DNA from: Erythrocercus mccallii
Lineage: Eukaryota; Chordata; Aves; Passeriformes; Dicruridae
Assembly (NCBI GenBank): GCA_013397435.1
Contig: VZRG01000883.1
Coordinates: 209,531-273,530, forward strand
Reading direction: 5' to 3'
DNA length: 64,000 bases
Part shown: positions 62,819 through 64,000 of the stretch, in pieces
Layout: each line of letters starts with the position of its first letter
How positions within the stretch are numbered: position 1 is the stretch's first letter
Translations under genes and position numbers: made by a program
Notes under the pieces: generated by a model
What the model was told of the DNA's origin: nothing
The model's database searches: none
Seen by the model: only the letters and a program-made list of their open reading frames with translations

Positions 62819-64000
62819 ATTTTTCCATATTAAGAATTAAGGATAGACCAGTATGCTTATGTAGCAATGAAATGAAAAACAAGATTGCAAAGACAGCAGT
62901 ACTATTTTTCATTGCTGCCAGGACTAAACTTAAAGCAAAAAAATTGGTATTCAACTTTTTTCCTCTGCTGGATGTATCAAGAACATCAGCTGTTCCAGTC
63001 AGGACTGTAATTCAAGAATCAGGCATGTTTAAGAAGCAAGATTCTTCTGTGTTCATACAAAACCACTGAAAGCATTTTTTTCTTGAATTAGAAAAAATAT
63101 TTTATTTTAGAATATTTTTATTATTTTGTTTCTAATTTAAAGTTTATTTTTAATCACATCCTCCAGTACAAATGAATTTCTTCATTTCCACAAAAACCAT
63201 GGCAGCAATAATGATAAGCTGGTTTTTCTTAAAGCTGTTATCAACCAAATATCAAAATGTATTAAGAGTGATTTAGAGTATTGGAATTTAAACTAACATG
63301 TTTCATACAAGTGGAAGATCCCTAACATAGAAAAAGAGAAATTATTTTTCTGAAATAATTCAGATATGAAAGATTGTTTATTCAATTCTTTACTAGCAGA
63401 ACTACAATTTAAAAAAATAGGTCGAGACTGGCAGTAAAACTAATCAGCAGCATTATTCAGCGGCATTATTGAAGTCACATTAAAAGATACTTCATGTTTG
63501 TAAATTTTGCTATTCTGTCTTAGAGAATGGCATATAACAATAGTCTTGAAATACCTGAAGCCCATGAACTCCAAAATTCAAATAATTACTTAGTATTGCA
63601 CATGACAATTAAAAATAGTGGGATAATTGTAGATAAAGTGGGAAAAGCTTCTTGACCATGAATTTTGTAAAAAACTGAAACAGCTTTTTTAACAAGGAGA
63701 TCTGTTGCTCAAGTAATTTGAGTTAGAATGCAGAGCACACATGAAGAAGCCCTATAGGGAATGCTCTGCATTGCTTTGTATGTCTTTCAGGTATAATTTG
63801 TATGATTTCTTGGGTTTGGATATAAAACACATGGGAACACAAGTCAAGAGTTCATTTAACTATTGTTTTTGATTGAGCTGAGTACCATATGGTGCAATAC
63901 AGGCGAGCTGATGAACTGATATAAAGTTAATGTTATGGAGACATATGTGTTCCTGTCAATATTTTGGCCAAAAAATGCCACCTCAATATATAGAATAACT
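62819..64000. other. intergenic DNA to the right edge, nothing recognised
   Basis: AT-rich, with no recognisable gene or transposon. In other vertebrates FOXB2 is the next gene upstream of PRUNE2. No forkhead-domain coding sequence is present before the edge. Confidence 0.6.

Noticed and set aside
62692..63069. Plus-strand open frame with repeated GWMD
   Set aside because: This is the translation of the (ATGG)n microsatellite with chance flanks.
1..64000. CRISPR arrays, bacterial operons, tRNA or rRNA genes
   Set aside because: None seen. The window is vertebrate nuclear DNA. Short tandem repeats here are microsatellites without spacer structure, and I noticed no tRNA-like sequence, though a covariance search was not possible.

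Overview
This is a piece of a vertebrate nuclear genome, almost certainly a bird. It is AT-rich, with one small GC-rich island. It carries several CR1 LINE copies, some ending in the ATTCTATG/ATTCTGTG-like 3' terminus typical of avian CR1, and LTR sequence of an endogenous-retrovirus type common in bird genomes. There are no bacterial-style genes. Most open frames are chance frames in introns or intergenic DNA, or frames inside old transposons.

The one protein-coding gene I recognise is the 5' part of PRUNE2 (prune homolog 2, also called BMCC1), on the minus strand. Six coding exons can be placed to the base: 41190-41225 (start codon, 12 codons), 15832-15936, 15174-15376, 13743-13906, 8813-8965 and 6197-6291. 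Each is bounded by AG and GT, the phases agree, and they join into 252 codons (756 nt) without a stop. They encode the N-terminal prune/DHH-like region and the beginning of the DHHA2-like region. The remainder of the gene, including the very large exon and the C-terminal BCH/CRAL-TRIO region known in mammals, lies beyond the left edge.

Layout: 1 to about 1740 is a degenerate CR1 (minus) in PRUNE2 intron 6. 1740-6196 is intron 6 sequence with no recognisable gene. 6197-15936 holds exons 6 to 2 with moderate introns. 15937-41189 is the 25 kb intron 1, with one clear CR1 (17.2-17.9 kb), a CR1 scrap (38.3 kb), an A/C-rich low-complexity tract (26.5 kb) and a G-run tract (28.3 kb). About 40900-41650 is a CpG island containing exon 1, a GC-rich pentanucleotide repeat and a 173-base assembly gap (41328-41500). 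About 41800-64000 is upstream intergenic DNA, denser in transposons: five CR1 pieces, one clear LTR-like unit, one probable LTR fragment and several microsatellites. No second gene was recognised there.

By known synteny (human 9q21, PRUNE2 next to FOXB2 and VPS13A; human chromosome 9 corresponds largely to the avian Z), the window is probably Z-linked, with FOXB2 expected further right. That is inference. I found no new biological system. The items most worth a second look are the loss of catalytic motifs in the PRUNE2 N-terminus, the repeat and gap at its promoter, and a dense palindrome cluster in intron 4.
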